From: Acheta domesticus
Taxonomy: Eukaryota > Arthropoda > Insecta > Orthoptera > Gryllidae
Assembly (NCBI GenBank): GCA_031308135.1
Contig: JAHLJT010000631.1
Span: forward strand, 175,667,282 to 175,731,281
Direction: 5' to 3'
Length of the DNA stretch: 64,000 nucleotides
Shown: positions 1 through 12,400 of the stretch, in pieces
How positions within the stretch are numbered: position 1 is the first letter of the stretch
Layout: each line of letters starts with the position of its first letter
Translations under genes and position numbers: made by a program
The notes under the pieces: model-generated
Told to the model about the DNA's origin: nothing
The model's input: only the letters and a program-made list of their open reading frames with translations
Database searches by the model: none

Positions 1-440
1 TTAACGACGTGAGAGACAAGTCAAAAGAATTTTTAACTTTTGTAATTTTTTAAAAAAAGAAAAGAATACAGTAATATGGAGCTTATGTCATCTCTTAGAG
101 TACATTTACCACTATTCTTACCAACACTTTAAACAAAAATTTGGAGGCGTTTTTGAGAAGGTCTTGTATTGTAATTTTTTTTAAATCGTACATATTGCAC
201 ACAATATTGCGCGATAACTACTAAAATTTTCACAAAAATGTTCATGACCTTAATAAAAGAACTCACTTTGAAAAACAAATTTTATTTGGAGGAAAAATCT
301 ATCTTCAATTTTGTAGTTGTAGGAAGACGCTGACAAAAATTCAAAATTTTGCAATTTTCGAAAATTCTGTGTTCAACCAACATGAGACCTGCGCCATTCT
401 CTTAAAAGATCTTCAGACTATCCAACAACAAAATCGTCTC
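1..440 (+). repeat. R1 dispersed repeat, 5'/middle part
   Basis: This is an AT-rich non-coding repeat whose text recurs near 3060-3330, 13870-14090, 19720-20100, 63600-63720 and, reversed, near 49560-49900. Shared landmarks are 'aacgtgagagacaagt', 'gagccgtttttgagaaa' and 'caattttgtagttgtagga'. It runs off the left edge of the window and passes directly into an R2 copy at about 440. I saw no coding capacity. Confidence 0.75.
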
Positions 441-840
441 CTGTATTATTTCAATAGTATACCTTTGCGTTGCGGCTCTCACACGCAACCAATCGTTATG
501 AAGGAGGTCTCAAAAGAAACAGAATTTCACGGAGACGTGACGAATTGCACCTTGACTTTCAAAGTATGAAGGATTTGTTGGGGAAAAAAAGCATCTAAAT
601 ATTCGTTTTAAATGCAACCCGCAGCACATAACCCCATTATCAAAATGCATATAGTTAAATCACTTCTAAACGATGCATTTTCGGGCTTTAAAACTTGAAA
701 TTTTGAAGCCAAAGGCCTCAAAGAATTGTCCCCCGCATTAGAATATACAAAAAGATATTACTAGACATTCTATTACATTTTTCTGGTACGGCGCTCACCG
801 AAATTACCAATAACAACTTATCACAAGCCTTGGCGCAGGA
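440..840 (+). repeat. R2 dispersed repeat, copy 1
   Basis: This is a second non-coding repeat family, marked by 'ttgcggctctcacac', 'gaggtctcaaaa' and 'cggagacgtg.cgaattgcac'. The same order of blocks is present at 1785-2165 and, shortened, at 12245-12400. Together the three copies define a unit of at least 380 bp, in which 'cgaagcgtttt' and 'gccaaaggtttca' lie downstream of the marker blocks. Confidence 0.7.
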
Positions 841-1149
841 GGCCGTGAACTAAGTCAAACTATAATTGACAGAGAAATCTTTTACATCTTTTGACGTTCT
901 TCGTCGGAAAAAGAAGAAAGAAACAATATTAGCAAAGAATGGACGATTCTGAACGGTGAAGAGTGAAGATTATCTTTTTAGGTTTGGTAATAAAAAGAAT
1001 TTAATAAAACTATTCCTCTCCGGTAAACGATAACATCCCAGCGCACCGAATGGAAGTGAAATGGATCATGTCAAGGCAAGCGATATCCTGCTCTCGTATA
1101 ATAGTGAAGAAGTAGGTGCACAGAAATCCCGAGATTAACCGGTTTGGTA
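841..1149. other. AT-rich spacer, nothing recognised
   Basis: There is no convincing open frame, repeat match or RNA gene in this stretch between R2 copy 1 and the weak coding-like region. Confidence 0.5.
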
Positions 1150-1780
1150 TGTGTTTCACCTGTGCCAGTATTATCGTTAGCGGCAGTGATTCGGTCAACT
1201 TTTCAAGTCAGCGTGTTCAGTCATAATATTACATTTGCAAGAATATTTACAGAAAACAAGTCGAACAGTTTGGACGAAAACTATGAAGACTTTTCTCTTG
1301 GTACATTCAGTGATGCTAATTTAAGCATGTCAGTAAAAGATCTAGATGTTAGTACAAGCAAGTTAAATTTATTATTAAGTAGATTGATTCATTAATCACT
1401 GAAGAACAGTGTTACAGATACAGTACTGATTTGTCTGCTTTATGCAGTATTTTGTTTCCTATTTCCCCTCACACATACAATTTTTTAATGAAATCGTGAT
1501 ATATTATCTCTCCACAGCTACGAACAGTTAAAAAATATACTCAGTGTGTAAGATCAGCCCACAGAAAGAACAAACAGAGACAAATATTTTGAAGTGTGCT
1601 AAGGAAAAATGCGAAACATTGCAGGAATCCGATTGCATTGGTTCATTCATGTTAGATGGAATTTGTATTAAATATTTCTTAGACAACAAAGGCGAAATTA
1701 CAGTTGTTACATCATACGATAGTCCAGATGCTGCTTCATCACCTCACATTTTTTGTTTATATTATATAAAATCCTCTCTT
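1150..1780 (+). other. Possible remnant of a two-exon coding region
   Basis: Two open stretches have residue composition unlike the surrounding AT-rich noise. One ends in a stop at 1393-1395 (from about 1220, with DENYEDFSLGTFSDANLSMS). The other runs about 1544-1770 (with FMLDGICIKYFLDNKGEI). A pyrimidine-rich acceptor-like 'tctctccacag' at about 1508-1517 lies between them. An in-frame stop just after that acceptor argues against a simple intact exon. I recognise no domain. The second stretch is cut by R2 copy 2. This could be a gene fragment, a decayed mobile-element gene or chance. Confidence 0.2.
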
Positions 1781-1784
1781 GTGT

Positions 1785-2165
1785 TATTTCAGTAGTATAT
1801 ATGCACTTTGCGGCTCTCGGATTGCCACGAATCTTTATAAATGAGGTCTCAAAAAAAAAAAAAAGATTTTACGGAGACGTGGCGAATTGCACTTTGACTT
1901 TAAAAATGTGAAGGATTTGGTGAAAAAAGGCATCTCAATATTCATGTCAAATGCCACTTGCAACACTCTGGCAGAATTTTAAATATCTATTTAATAACTC
2001 CTAAACGAAGCGTTTTAGAGACTAAAATTTTGTAATTTTGGGGCCAAAGGTTTCACAGAAACATTATTCGCCTCATAATGTATAAAATGAGAGCTTCTGG
2101 GACATTTTATTACATTTTGTTGGTCCGGCGCTTCTCGATACAACCTCACCTATTCGGAGAGGTGC
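1785..2165 (+). repeat. R2 dispersed repeat, copy 2
   Basis: It has the same blocks as copy 1: 'ttgcggctctc', 'atgaggtctcaaaa', 'cggagacgtggcgaattg', 'gaaggatttggtgaaaaa' and 'ggtccggcgcttctcg'. It contains a 14-base A run at the position where the other copies have a short A tract. Confidence 0.7.
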
Positions 2166-2689
2166 AGAATCTGCAACTAAGTGAAATTAGTTTCTTGATA
2201 TTCTAGGCTACTGAATTGCACGGGTGTTCCTCTCAATACGGTAATAAAGTTAAATAATATTCTAAAGAGTAGAGTAGTACTTGCCCGATGCTGTATTTTC
2301 GCATGGCCAACTTTACGAAGCATTCTCACGAGTACAAACTATCAGAAAAAATCTACTTGGCTATCTAGGAAAATCTGTCAAGGAAGATTGTATAATTATT
2401 TCACATGCTGTTTCTAAGGAAGTGTAGTGAATTGTTCCAAGACCATTTGCCTATAATACTGAATTTATTCAAAATTTCTTTTCAGACACCAATTTCATTG
2501 TTTATCTTTTTATTTCATATTCAATAGATCGGAAGTTATCATTACACATTTTTTTAAACAAATTAACACGTTTTGTTAACAACTTTCCGTCTGAATATGG
2601 AAATAGAAAGATAGGGAAGGGGGTGCAATTTAATATGCGAGAGTTCTCGCACGGGTACGCTACTTTAGTCAAAATTGTTTTGGCCATTT
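2166..2689. other. AT-rich spacer, nothing recognised
   Basis: No gene, RNA or strong repeat was seen. Scattered short frames look like chance. Confidence 0.45.
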
Positions 2690-3745
2690 TTTTTAAATGT
2701 CCGAGGGACATCAGGTAAAGTTCCCCCCAAAATTAAAATATCAGTTTCAAATTCAAGGGGCCAGGAGATCAGCCAGATCGATCGGGGAGTATCAATTTTG
2801 GAGAAAATCGGCTGAGCGGTTAAGTCGCAAGCGTTGTTCACAGACAGGCAGGCCGACGGACGGACGGACAGACAGACGTTTCGCTTTCAATTGGTTTTTC
2901 GATATCAAGGAATCACAAAACAGGGACTCTGGCTGCACCATGTGTTAGCGGATTTTTTTTCTTAATTTAGCAACTGGATTTATCTACTTTTTCGTTAACA
3001 GGTCCTATCAATGAATTTTTTCTGCCGAAAATCTGCCTTTTTTCGCACAGCATTACATAACTTTCCGTATAGTACATATACCGGAAAGTAAAAATTGGAG
3101 CCGTTTTTGAGAAATTCTTGTTTTTGTAATTTTTCAAAATACACATATTCACGCAATTTTGTGCGAAAACTACTAAAATTTTCAAAAAATGTACAGAACC
3201 TTAATGAAAGAACTAATTATAGAAAACAAATTTCATTTTAGGGAAAAATCTCTATTTTCAATTTTGTAGTTGTAAGAAGACGCCAAAAAATCAAATTTTG
3301 CAAATTTTCGAAAATTTAGAGTTAGCAGTGAAAATCGGACCAAAGACATCTTAGAGTGTATTTTACTCTATTCTTAGAAACAATTTAAAGAATAAATCTG
3401 TAGCCGTTTTTGAGAAACTTTTGCAAATGTCCATGGGGCTTTATATAAAGTACTCCCAAAGATAATGATTTTTATTCTAAATCGCACAGTTTCCGTTTCA
3501 GGCCAGATCGATAAGAGTTTGTTCAGTTTGAAAAAATTGTAAGCATATTTTAGGCGCTGTTCACATACATCAGAGAGACGGACGGGCGGACTTTTTGAAA
3601 AAATAAACACTTTTGTTGTCAGGGGATTCCCAAAATGTCTATTTTCATTAAAATCTCGAAATTTATTTTCCGCAGCATTTCATAACTTTCCCAATACTAA
3701 GTATTTCTCCGTATAAGCGTATGTATACGGGAAGGTAAAAAGGAA
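2690..3745 (+). repeat. R1 dispersed repeat, two adjacent partial copies
   Basis: The R1 3' half appears twice in succession. The first (about 2700-3080) has 'gcggttaagtcgcaagcg', 'gacggacggacagac' and 'cagggactctggctgcacca'. The second (about 3330-3740) is a divergent subfamily with 'cagagagacggacgggcgg'. It ends with 'cgtatgtatacgggaaggt', the characteristic R1 3' end. There is no coding function. Confidence 0.8.
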
Positions 3746-6700
3746 TAATGACAAAACAACGTTCGATCAAACAAATGAATGATTTAATGAAAACAAGGAC
3801 AAGAAGGTATTTAAAAATTTAAAAACCATATTGAAATTTATGAAAATAATGATGTCAACAAAAATGAGAATATACTGAAAATGATTATAATACGCAAATT
3901 AACTATAAAGAAAATGTAAATAATAATTGTAAGTTTTGTATTGCATATTACAATGCTTGATTTATTAATAAAACAAGTTAATAATTTAAATAAATATATC
4001 CAAACATATAATTATGTTATTGAGTCATTGTTCACCACATTAACATGAAATTTATCAATACATATTAAAATGCTTTTAAATTTGTGCAAGCTACAGTTGT
4101 AATTTATGTACTATATAATGTATGTAGTCATTCATTTATTAATATTTTTTACTTACTAAAATAATTACAATGGAATGTAAAATTATATAAATACTTTTTT
4201 CAACCATCTATGAAAGACATACAGGGTAATCGAGAGACACAGGGAGAGGAAGAGGGAAATGGTGTAGAAGTAGGGGTAAACGTATAATTGCAAAAAAATT
4301 ATATTAATCTTTAAAGTGTAAAACATAAATTTAAAAAATTGAAATTGTGATTACATATTAATACAGTTTTTGAAGTTGAAGTATATTTATTTTTTTTACA
4401 AATAGTGTTAGTAAATTAGTGTTTTACGAAATAGAAACGCGTTTCAAATTAGTGTTATCATACCGTAACCCATTTACATGTCGAAATCTTAATGAAACTT
4501 GAAACGAAACGTTTGTTTTTTATTAGTAATTAAATTTTATAGAGTTTTCTTTGTTTTTAAAACTTATTGAGGGTATTACATGTTTAAACAAAGATTTACG
4601 CGTAATTCGTTTTTTCTTAAAATAAAATGAAACATTTAAAAAGGAATTACATTATAATGAAGATAAGGCGAAATGGTTAATTATTAGTTGAACGTGGCGT
4701 CGCCGATGCTATAAACTGTTTTGAAAGTATTATCGTGTATTGAAAATTCCATTCATACTTCATTTCTTTCATGCGAAGTTTTGTTGTTACAGTATCTGGC
4801 GTTGGACTTACCAATGAATAGTAGTAGGTGATAATGTTATATTCACTTTCAAACATTCCCAACGTTCAATAGCCATGTAAGTTACCTTCATACGGGATTG
4901 AACTGTAATAATAAAAATTATAAATATCTTAAAAAAATGTAAAGGTATTCATGATGCGAAATGTTTTGTTCAATACAGCTAATATTTTACTATTTTTAAT
5001 AATAGTCACAATAATGCATAATGCACCAATAATTCTCTGGGTTATTCTCTAATCCTAATAAAAGATCATTCTATATTAATTGCGAATATTCACTATTGTT
5101 ATTTGAAAAATATGGCGTTTTGAGCGTAAAATCTCATTCGGTACTTGATTTTAATAAACGCCACCTACGTAGATCTATTTAGGTGACTAGTTAATTTCCG
5201 GCACACTCGCTAAAATCGCAACGCAAAAATACGCAAAAAAGTATTTGGATTTTTTTAAAGATTGGAAAACATATTATCAGTTCTCTATACGTAGATCGAG
5301 AATGGAATGACACCTCATATGTCTCGATTGGTGCACGGGAAGTGGACTAGCAGTGAGTGACGAAATCGTAAATCCGAACATAAGCACTCTGGCGAATTAT
5401 TAAAATACTGCATAGGGATGTATCTAGGAAATTATAAACTGTTAATACAAATTGGAAGTGATCTCCTGGTGCATCGGAGAAATAAATTGTATATGAGATT
5501 TCTTTCCAAAACCCACCATCTGAAGTATTGGAATTTTCGAACCAACTTAATATAACTTTAGTACGGTGTTTTCTGGTGATGTTTCGGAACTGATTCTTGT
5601 GAATATTTAATGAAAAGATTGCGATTTTTCAGAACTTAAATTTATAATAAAATTTCTATATTTTTATTAATTCATAATGCTTAAGGATGTTTATATTATT
5701 TTGTTTGATGCCTTTTTTAAGCGAAGAATTTAAATATTGGGTCTTCGCAATGTTTAGAGAATGAATTTGTTAAAATAAAGTAGTTAAAGTTTTTACTCAT
5801 GCTTAAACGAAGCTTTTAAGAAAAAAGCAAAGATAAGAAAGAATGTAATACAAAAAATGTTTGATATGCACTTTAATAAAATTGTAAAGGAGCGTACTTC
5901 ATAAATATAAAACCTTATAGATACAGTAGTAAATAAGACAACGTAACATTTTTCTTTGTTGTAGTACTAGAAAGTTTGTACGAACTAGGATATCACTACG
6001 GTTTCATAAACAAACAAAATTACAGCAATGTTTTAAACTGTGACGCATCGTGAATATTAAACTCATCCAATGGCAGATACAGAATTCGGAAGGCTAACAT
6101 AAAAAGCAGCTTTGACAGACAAATTTTAAAACTGTTCGTCGCTTAAGTATCAACTGTAAGCATTCCTGGAAGTTTCAACGCGACTCGTCACACTCTTCCA
6201 CATCCTCTCGCAAATGCAGGAAGACTGCGGAAACATAGGCCGCTGACGTGTGGTCTGCAGACAAAGGACTCGTCGTTTCTCCTTCACACGCAACGCATTA
6301 TGAGATACTGAGCACCGCACAGGACGGAAATGAGTAGTACACGCCAATTGCGTCCCTAAGAAGGACACATGGCTATCTCGAACGCAACATTTGATTAGTG
6401 TACAATGCTTTGGGCATCATGTTTCCTCCAGGAAACTCCTCCTTCCTATTATTTTTTTTACATTTCCTCCATATTATTGCACTATGACTCTTGACGGAAG
6501 GATTTAAAACTTACAATGCTGAATATTTAGGGCAGATGCACAAGGGATTTCTGTTCCGTTCTCCACAGTGCTTGTCCTGAAAGGCGATCGAAAAAGTTAA
6601 CGTGCTAAAACGGCGGTATCAAATGTTGGTAATATTCTGATCAGTGTTCGTTTGTATGATAACGACAAAACTTTTATAATTGGTGTTAACGTATTTAATT

Positions 6701-7317
6701 ACAGTATATTTTAACTTCATTATTTCTTTTTAATATGAACAAAAATCGCAATATTACTACATTTTTTTCAAAATAGACGTAAAATAATAATTTCGAAATT
6801 AAAGGATATCGTTAATATCCCTTTTTTTAAAATAATGAATTTCTAAAATAATTTGCCTATATTTGCGTTTTGTAAATGGCCTAGAGTATGTATTGCAAAT
6901 ACAAAACCCTAGGGCTATTTTACTAATCATCTCGTGTCTCCGGAGGTCAGTGTTGGGCGATGTATCGCCCAGCAAGGACTTTGCTTTTTTGGCTGCTTCG
7001 TGTAATTAAATGAATTAGCTGAGGGATAAAGGATCATTATGCCTCTCGCAGAAAGACGCGATATACCTTTCAAGGATAAAGTGAAAATCCTTCACCTAAA
7101 TACACACTTATTTTAAAAATTCGCGATGTCCGAATATTCCGTGACAAACAAAACCAATCGTGAGAAAATACATAATATTTTAACTTCTTTGTAAATTTCA
7201 TCTGAATTAATAACGTTCTGAAATCGAGTAATAATAGAAGAAACGTAGATACAAATATTACGATAACAAAGTATACAGTGCTTCATTATTAGTCTACTAC
7301 AATACGTCTAGTATATA
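3746..7317. other. AT-rich intergenic DNA without recognised genes
   Basis: About 3.5 kb with very high A+T and only short, composition-driven open frames. A somewhat GC-richer patch at about 6140-6400 holds a 72-codon reverse frame with no recognisable domain. No tRNA, palindrome or known repeat was found. Confidence 0.5.
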
Positions 7318-7815
7318 TAGGGAGGTGGCGGTGGGCCGTTCACGCAAGAACGTGAGATTCGGCGCGAACATATTCGACGTTTTATGAGGGTTTCCTTTTA
7401 GGTGTCTCCTCCCATGGAGAAGCGCCCCAGGATGAAAAATCTCTAAACACCTGACTGGTCTACCAACGTGTATTGCAGTCTAGTGCAAATAAGTGTAAAT
7501 ATTCATATAAAAGTAAATGTAAACGTGTGTGTGAGGAGAAAGGAGGGTAAAAGGATGAGAGGGAAAGATCGCGTGTGATCCGTGGCATTTTTGTTAGGTA
7601 GCCTATTGTCACGACATTTCCTTGGGACTTATTGATCAGAGAAACCACGGAATTATACCGTTCGGAAAAGCCGGCTGCTAGAATTCTCCTCCAGACAGTG
7701 CATTCGACCTAGTTGTATAGCTAGGATCTTTGAGACTCGAACTCCTGAACCTCCCGGTCTAAGATGCTGCAGCGGCAACAGTTGTCATCACTGAGCCAAC
7801 TCAGCAAGTGTCATG
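7318..7815 (-). mobile_element. tRNA-headed SINE family, copy 1 (reverse)
   Basis: On the reverse strand the head reads 'gttggctcagtgatgac', an A-box-like RNA polymerase III element. It is followed by 'ggttcaggagttcgagtct', which contains a B-box (near 7731-7755). The body ends toward about 7318 with a part shared with the copies at 23365, 47272 and 60688. These shared parts include 'agccggctgctagaattctc' and 'tgatcagagaaac'. The extreme 3' tail seen in other copies is not evident here. It is a non-autonomous retrotransposon with no protein. Confidence 0.7.
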
Positions 7816-8688
7816 AAACATACTTATGACGTAATACGTTGGAGAGAATAGAAAAAAATATGAATCGTCCTTAGGCTGCGACACTGGAAGAACGTAAAAA
7901 AATACTAATTTTGAGTTATGTCCGGTATTTCATTACAGACTATAGTAAGTGATATTAACAGAACTCACACTCAGCCTTTTAGTAACGCTCCATGATCATA
8001 TCAATGTACAAGAATTAAGCTTGTCAATGGTCCGCGAACAATTTCAATACTTTTGTATCAAAATTTAATTTTTCAAGTTGCGCCAGTATTCATGATTAAG
8101 TTTTAACGAGAACAGCATTAACATTATGAGATTCAGTGCGTTAAGCTCTTTTCATGAAAAAATAAAAATATAAATCCATTTTCAGAAAATCTTCCACGGA
8201 TATATTTGGAAAACTGACATAATTTGTTTCAAAATTGTACAAAATTAACATTTACTAATATTTTTTCCTAATAATTTTAAGTTCTAGCATTGAAAAATGT
8301 TTTGAATTAAGAACAAAGCCTTGAAGTTTTAGTATTGAAGTTGGAAAGTTGTTTGAAAAAAAATGAACATTTAACTTTTTCCAAATTGCAAATGTTCTAA
8401 TGATAAACAGACTTACTTAATATTAATATGCAGACTTTGCTCTATCGGAATTGGTTATTGGATTTTCTGTTTAAAGTGAGAGTCTACGTATGTATTTTAT
8501 ATAAAATGGAGTGAAAAAACTGCATGGACTGAAATGTTTAATTTACTGCCAAATTCAAAGTTCTCATTGCATTTTTGTCGTTTATTCCTAAATGATTTTA
8601 AATGTTCAGTTTATTCAGATAATGATCGAAATAAAAATATTTTGCTAGCTGGGTGCTATAATCGAAGTTTTCGACGAGAAAACACGTG
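7816..8688. other. AT-rich spacer, nothing recognised
   Basis: No supported feature was seen in this stretch. Confidence 0.45.
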
Positions 8689-8689
8689 T

Positions 8690-8996
8690 ACCATTTTCCC
8701 AATATTTATGATTTTTGGACCTATACATTGCCCATTCTTCATAAAAATTCATACATAGGGGTTTCTTGGGTCTCTGAATACAAATCTGCTGTCAGATTTT
8801 TTACAATTTTAAAAGACCTATCCAATGCACTTTCACATTTTTATGCGCTACATTGGACCACAATTTGAAATTTTAAAAATCTGACGTAAAATTTGTATTC
8901 AGAGATCCAAAAAACCTCTAAATATGAATTTTCATGAAGAATGAGCGATTAGAACAATGTATGGGCCAGCCAATCATAAATATTAGAAAAACTGGT
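8690..8996. mobile_element. Palindromic (fold-back) element, ~300 bp
   Basis: A left arm (about 8690-8827) and a right arm (about 8851-8996) are imperfect inverted repeats around a ~23-base centre. Matching landmarks are 'cattcttcataaaaattcat' against the complement of 'atgaattttcatgaagaatg', and 'tctctgaatacaaat' against 'atttgtattcagaga'. The layout is that of a MITE or fold-back element. Two open frames across the left arm are by-products. Target duplications were not resolved. Confidence 0.7.
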
Positions 8997-10015
8997 CCTT
9001 TTTGCCATTTTTAACAATACTTAGGTCATCCAAAAATTATATACTTGTAGAAGGGTGGAGTGATATGAATGTGGGAAAAAATATTAATACATTTCCGATG
9101 CATTTATTGTGTTCTACAAGACCAATTGTCCAAAAAAAAGATGTATATGCATATTTGCCTGTATAAAAGATGTATACATTATCGTCGAAGTTTTTTTGTT
9201 CCATTGAACATAAATATACAAATTTTATAGATATGCAAGTGAAAATAGTATACATTTTAAGTATTATTATCGATTTTATTATGAGAGTCCGTCTGTATTC
9301 CTACTCGAGAAATAAAGTACACCAACGTTTAAATTCTTCTAGTTTATTTTTTCAATGTTGTAGCTTAATATTTGTAATGTTTTCTAGTCATTTAACTGAA
9401 GTCACATTCGATTAGTTTTATTCTTCCACACTGTTACAGGTATGAAGCAGTAGCCGGACCAACCAATGATTTCCCAAGACTCTATAACTGTTGTGACTAA
9501 CAACTATTGACTCAAAGTCAAGGATAGCCAGGAATGAAGCAAGATTCTTACATAGGAAAGAAAATATCAATTTGCAGGTCTCCAAAACATGTAACAATGC
9601 ACTGCCACTTCCAAATTTACTAAGGAAACTACTACTACGTTTGTGCAAAGCATAGTAATATTCATAAGGACTAGTGTTAAATTGATTAGTGATTGTGGGA
9701 GCTGGCGTAACACAGTTTCGTGGAGACGGTGTCAAGGAGAGTCTCGCAGTAGAGCTTTTGAGTGCGACGAGGAGAGGGGATACACGCACAAGCTACAAAC
9801 ACGTTTGCTGGCGCTTAAATGATCACTTGTGAGAAGTGCTTTGTGCGGATGTATATTAGCTACAACGGACTGGAAGGCACGAAGGCAAAATAAAATAATA
9901 CCAATACGTTTTGGAGCTCATGTGATAGATCGATTTGAAACAGAGGGTGAATAATCCTCCATTTTATGTTAATATTAGTGCTACGAGTACTGACGTAGCT
10001 GATGCTTTCAAGATC
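8997..10015. other. Spacer, no supported gene
   Basis: The longest frame is a 123-codon reverse frame (9418-9789) without a recognisable domain, splice context or promoter. I do not call it a gene. Confidence 0.45.
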
Positions 10016-10023
10016 ATCTAGAG

Positions 10024-10422
10024 CAGAAGTGTCCAACTTGCAAGGCCTCAAGGGCCACAACTAAAACCTTTAAAATAGTTGCGGGCCAGATTTTCATCAC
10101 TCGGGCGATCCACACCTGACTTCCCCGTTGTTGATCTCGGCACTTTGCCCGGCCGCGCTGGAACGGGGGAGAGGGAAATGGAACTAAGCGTGATATCAGG
10201 CCATAGCATACACATTGGGGTGATTTTGAATATCTGAATTTACTAGAGACAAATTCTTAAATCTAAACATGAACCTATTTGTACATTAAGTGGCGTAAAC
10301 TCCGGCAGGGCGCGGGCGCTAGGCACTCTTTTAAGTTCTCGCTCGATATGGATGCAACTTTAGACTAAAAATTAAAGCGGGACGCAATAAAAGACACCAC
10401 GGGTCACCAGTTGGACACCCTG
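10024..10422 (+). mobile_element. hAT-type MITE, copy A
   Basis: This 399-bp element is flanked by a perfect 8-bp direct repeat ATCTAGAG (10016-10023 and 10423-10430), the target-duplication length of the hAT superfamily. Its ends are inverted: CAGAAGTGTCCAACTTG on the left, and CAGGGTGTCCAACTGG when the right end is read on the other strand. A related copy lies in opposite orientation at 49104-49546. It has no transposase, so it would depend on an enzyme encoded elsewhere. It is GC-richer than its surroundings. Confidence 0.9.
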
Positions 10423-10430
10423 ATCTAGAG

Positions 10431-10749
10431 TGAGCACGTGTAAACAATGCGTTTTAAATTAATTTACTGACTTTCTGAAGATTAATGTTTATATTATTAT
10501 AATGTTTAGCATTTCAAAAGTCAAAATGAAGCACTAATTTTATGAAACTGTGTGGTGAATTTCAGTGTGATGTAAGTCTACGATTTCTTGCGGAAAATTC
10601 TAGTTTGCAGACATGCCGAACCTAAGTCAGCACAATTACAATTACAATGACCCGGCAAAAGTTAAAAAAAACGTTACTTAACGTTATGAGATTGGCCATT
10701 ATAACACTTTCGTCAAGAGATGATAAACAAAAGAGTCACTTTATGAAAA
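10431..10749. other. AT-rich spacer, nothing recognised
   Basis: No supported feature was seen in this stretch. Confidence 0.4.
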
Positions 10750-11240
10750 AGTTTTCTTCGTTTCTTACATTCGACCTTGTTATACATTTATACATAAATC
10801 TTTTAGAAATTATTTATATTGAAATATTAATACTCATAAATATATATATATATAATAATATTAATAAATATATATAATAAAAATTGCTAGCTCTTTAAGG
10901 AGGTATCGACAATGCAGGGAATGCAACAATGGCATTCCGTTTCGAGGTAGCGAATTTCTGTGAATTACGTGTCATTATTGTGACTTGATATAGCTGTATG
11001 GTATCAGACTTCTTTTTCCAATACAAGTTTACAAATCTTTTGTATTATATTTTTATGCAGTTGTAGAATTCACATAGTTTTGACAACACTGCGATGGAAA
11101 CTGAGTTGTTCGCTTCTTAGAAGAACTGGACGTTTTCAAATAATAGCTAAGATGTTAGTAGCGCAAAAAGTGCAATATTTCAAAACTACGTATCTGTTTC
11201 CAATAATACTGGAAAGTATATGCTGTTGTAGCACCACTAG
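10750..11240 (-). repeat. R3 dispersed repeat (left, reverse copy)
   Basis: It is the reverse complement of the split copy at 14098-14514 plus 18986-19190. Landmarks are 'gctagctctttaagg', 'gggaatgcaacaatgg', 'gtgacttgatatagctg' and the terminus complementary to CTAGTGGTGCTACAACAG at 11223-11240. An AT-dinucleotide expansion (about 10825-10880) is private to this copy. There is no coding function. Confidence 0.75.
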
Positions 11241-11646
11241 TTTATAGTTGACGCTTGTGTGTGTAGCAACCGGAAGTGACAAACTACACTCATAACTGTC
11301 AGTTCTGAAATAACTATAAACTGCTGTACCTCGCATAAAATGATTTGTGAAATACTCAAGAGGTCCTGTTTCCCCTTTTAGGGCATTGAAACACTGATTG
11401 TTTTTCTTCTTCATGAAAATGTCAACGTCGAGCACTACAAGCAAGTAAAACTTACGATAGTCTGTGTTCTTGCAATTTTATATCTTTAAATTAGAACTTA
11501 CATTACTAAATATGAGAAATTATGAGTATTTAGTAATTTAGTGTACTGTATTATATTCAATTCATAGAATTATTTTAGAACAATAGGTACACTGCAATAT
11601 GGTTTTCATTTACAAAACCTTTCAGTTCAAACACGAATTATCATAG
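11241..11646. other. Spacer, nothing recognised
   Basis: A 102-codon reverse frame (11136-11444) overlaps the R3 end and has no recognisable domain. I regard it as chance. Confidence 0.4.
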
Positions 11647-11647
11647 G

Positions 11648-11742
11648 TAATACCACAAGTGTTATGGAAATTGTCGATAAATTCCCGACTCGCAAATCGA
11701 GGAGGGAATTTATGTGAGAATTTCCAAAGCACGAGTGGTATT
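11648..11742. repeat. 95-bp hairpin
   Basis: The arms 11648-11686 and 11703-11742 pair: 'taataccac..gtg.t.tggaaatt' faces the complement of 'aatttccaaagcacgagtgg', and 'aaattccc' faces 'gggaattt'. The structure could be a small MITE relic or a fold-back repeat. No target duplication was identified. Confidence 0.6.
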
Positions 11743-12244
11743 TAATAGAACTATTCCACGAATGAAATTACGTCTAACCGAGTTCCAAAATGTGCCAAAT
11801 ATAAATATATTAATTTACTTTCTTCAATTACATTTCTTATTTTGCTACTTCTACCATGGCCATCTGCTAATGTAGCAGAGGGGCAAGGTTAAACCGTGCG
11901 GTCGATACGGAATCAAAATCGAGATAAAAAATTAATATAAAGGCGATGGTATGAAATGTATATTTATTTTCTTTAAAGTAACAAACATTTGATGTAACAA
12001 ACATTAAGATTTAAAGTAACAAACTTATTTTTTCAGATGAAAATACTTGTATTAAACACGCAATTTTTAAAATTAAATGTTGAAGGAACTTTTTTGTTTT
12101 CATTCACAATCATGTTGGATTCTGAAAAAGATGTGTTTGATGATGAATGTGTTTGTCTTAGTTTATTTATGATTACCGAATGGTGTTGCTAATTGATTTT
12201 CAGGTAGGGGTTTAATGACAATGTTGTAACATCGTATTTGTATT

Positions 12245-12400
12245 ATTTCAGTAGTATACATACCGTTTGCGGCTCTCACACACCTTTATAAATGAGGTCT
12301 CTAAATAAAGTAATTTCACAGAAATATGAATAATTGTATTTTTACTTCAAAACAATGAAGGATTTGTTAAAACACGTATCTAAATATTCATGTCAAATAT
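12245..12400 (+). repeat. R2 dispersed repeat, copy 3 (short)
   Basis: It shares 'ttatttcagtagtataca', 'ttgcggctctcacacacc' and 'ataaatgaggtctc' with copies 1 and 2, then loses similarity after about 12400. Confidence 0.65.

Noticed and set aside
9418..9789. 123-codon reverse frame
   Set aside because: No recognisable domain, weak context, and an AT-rich setting where such lengths occur by chance.
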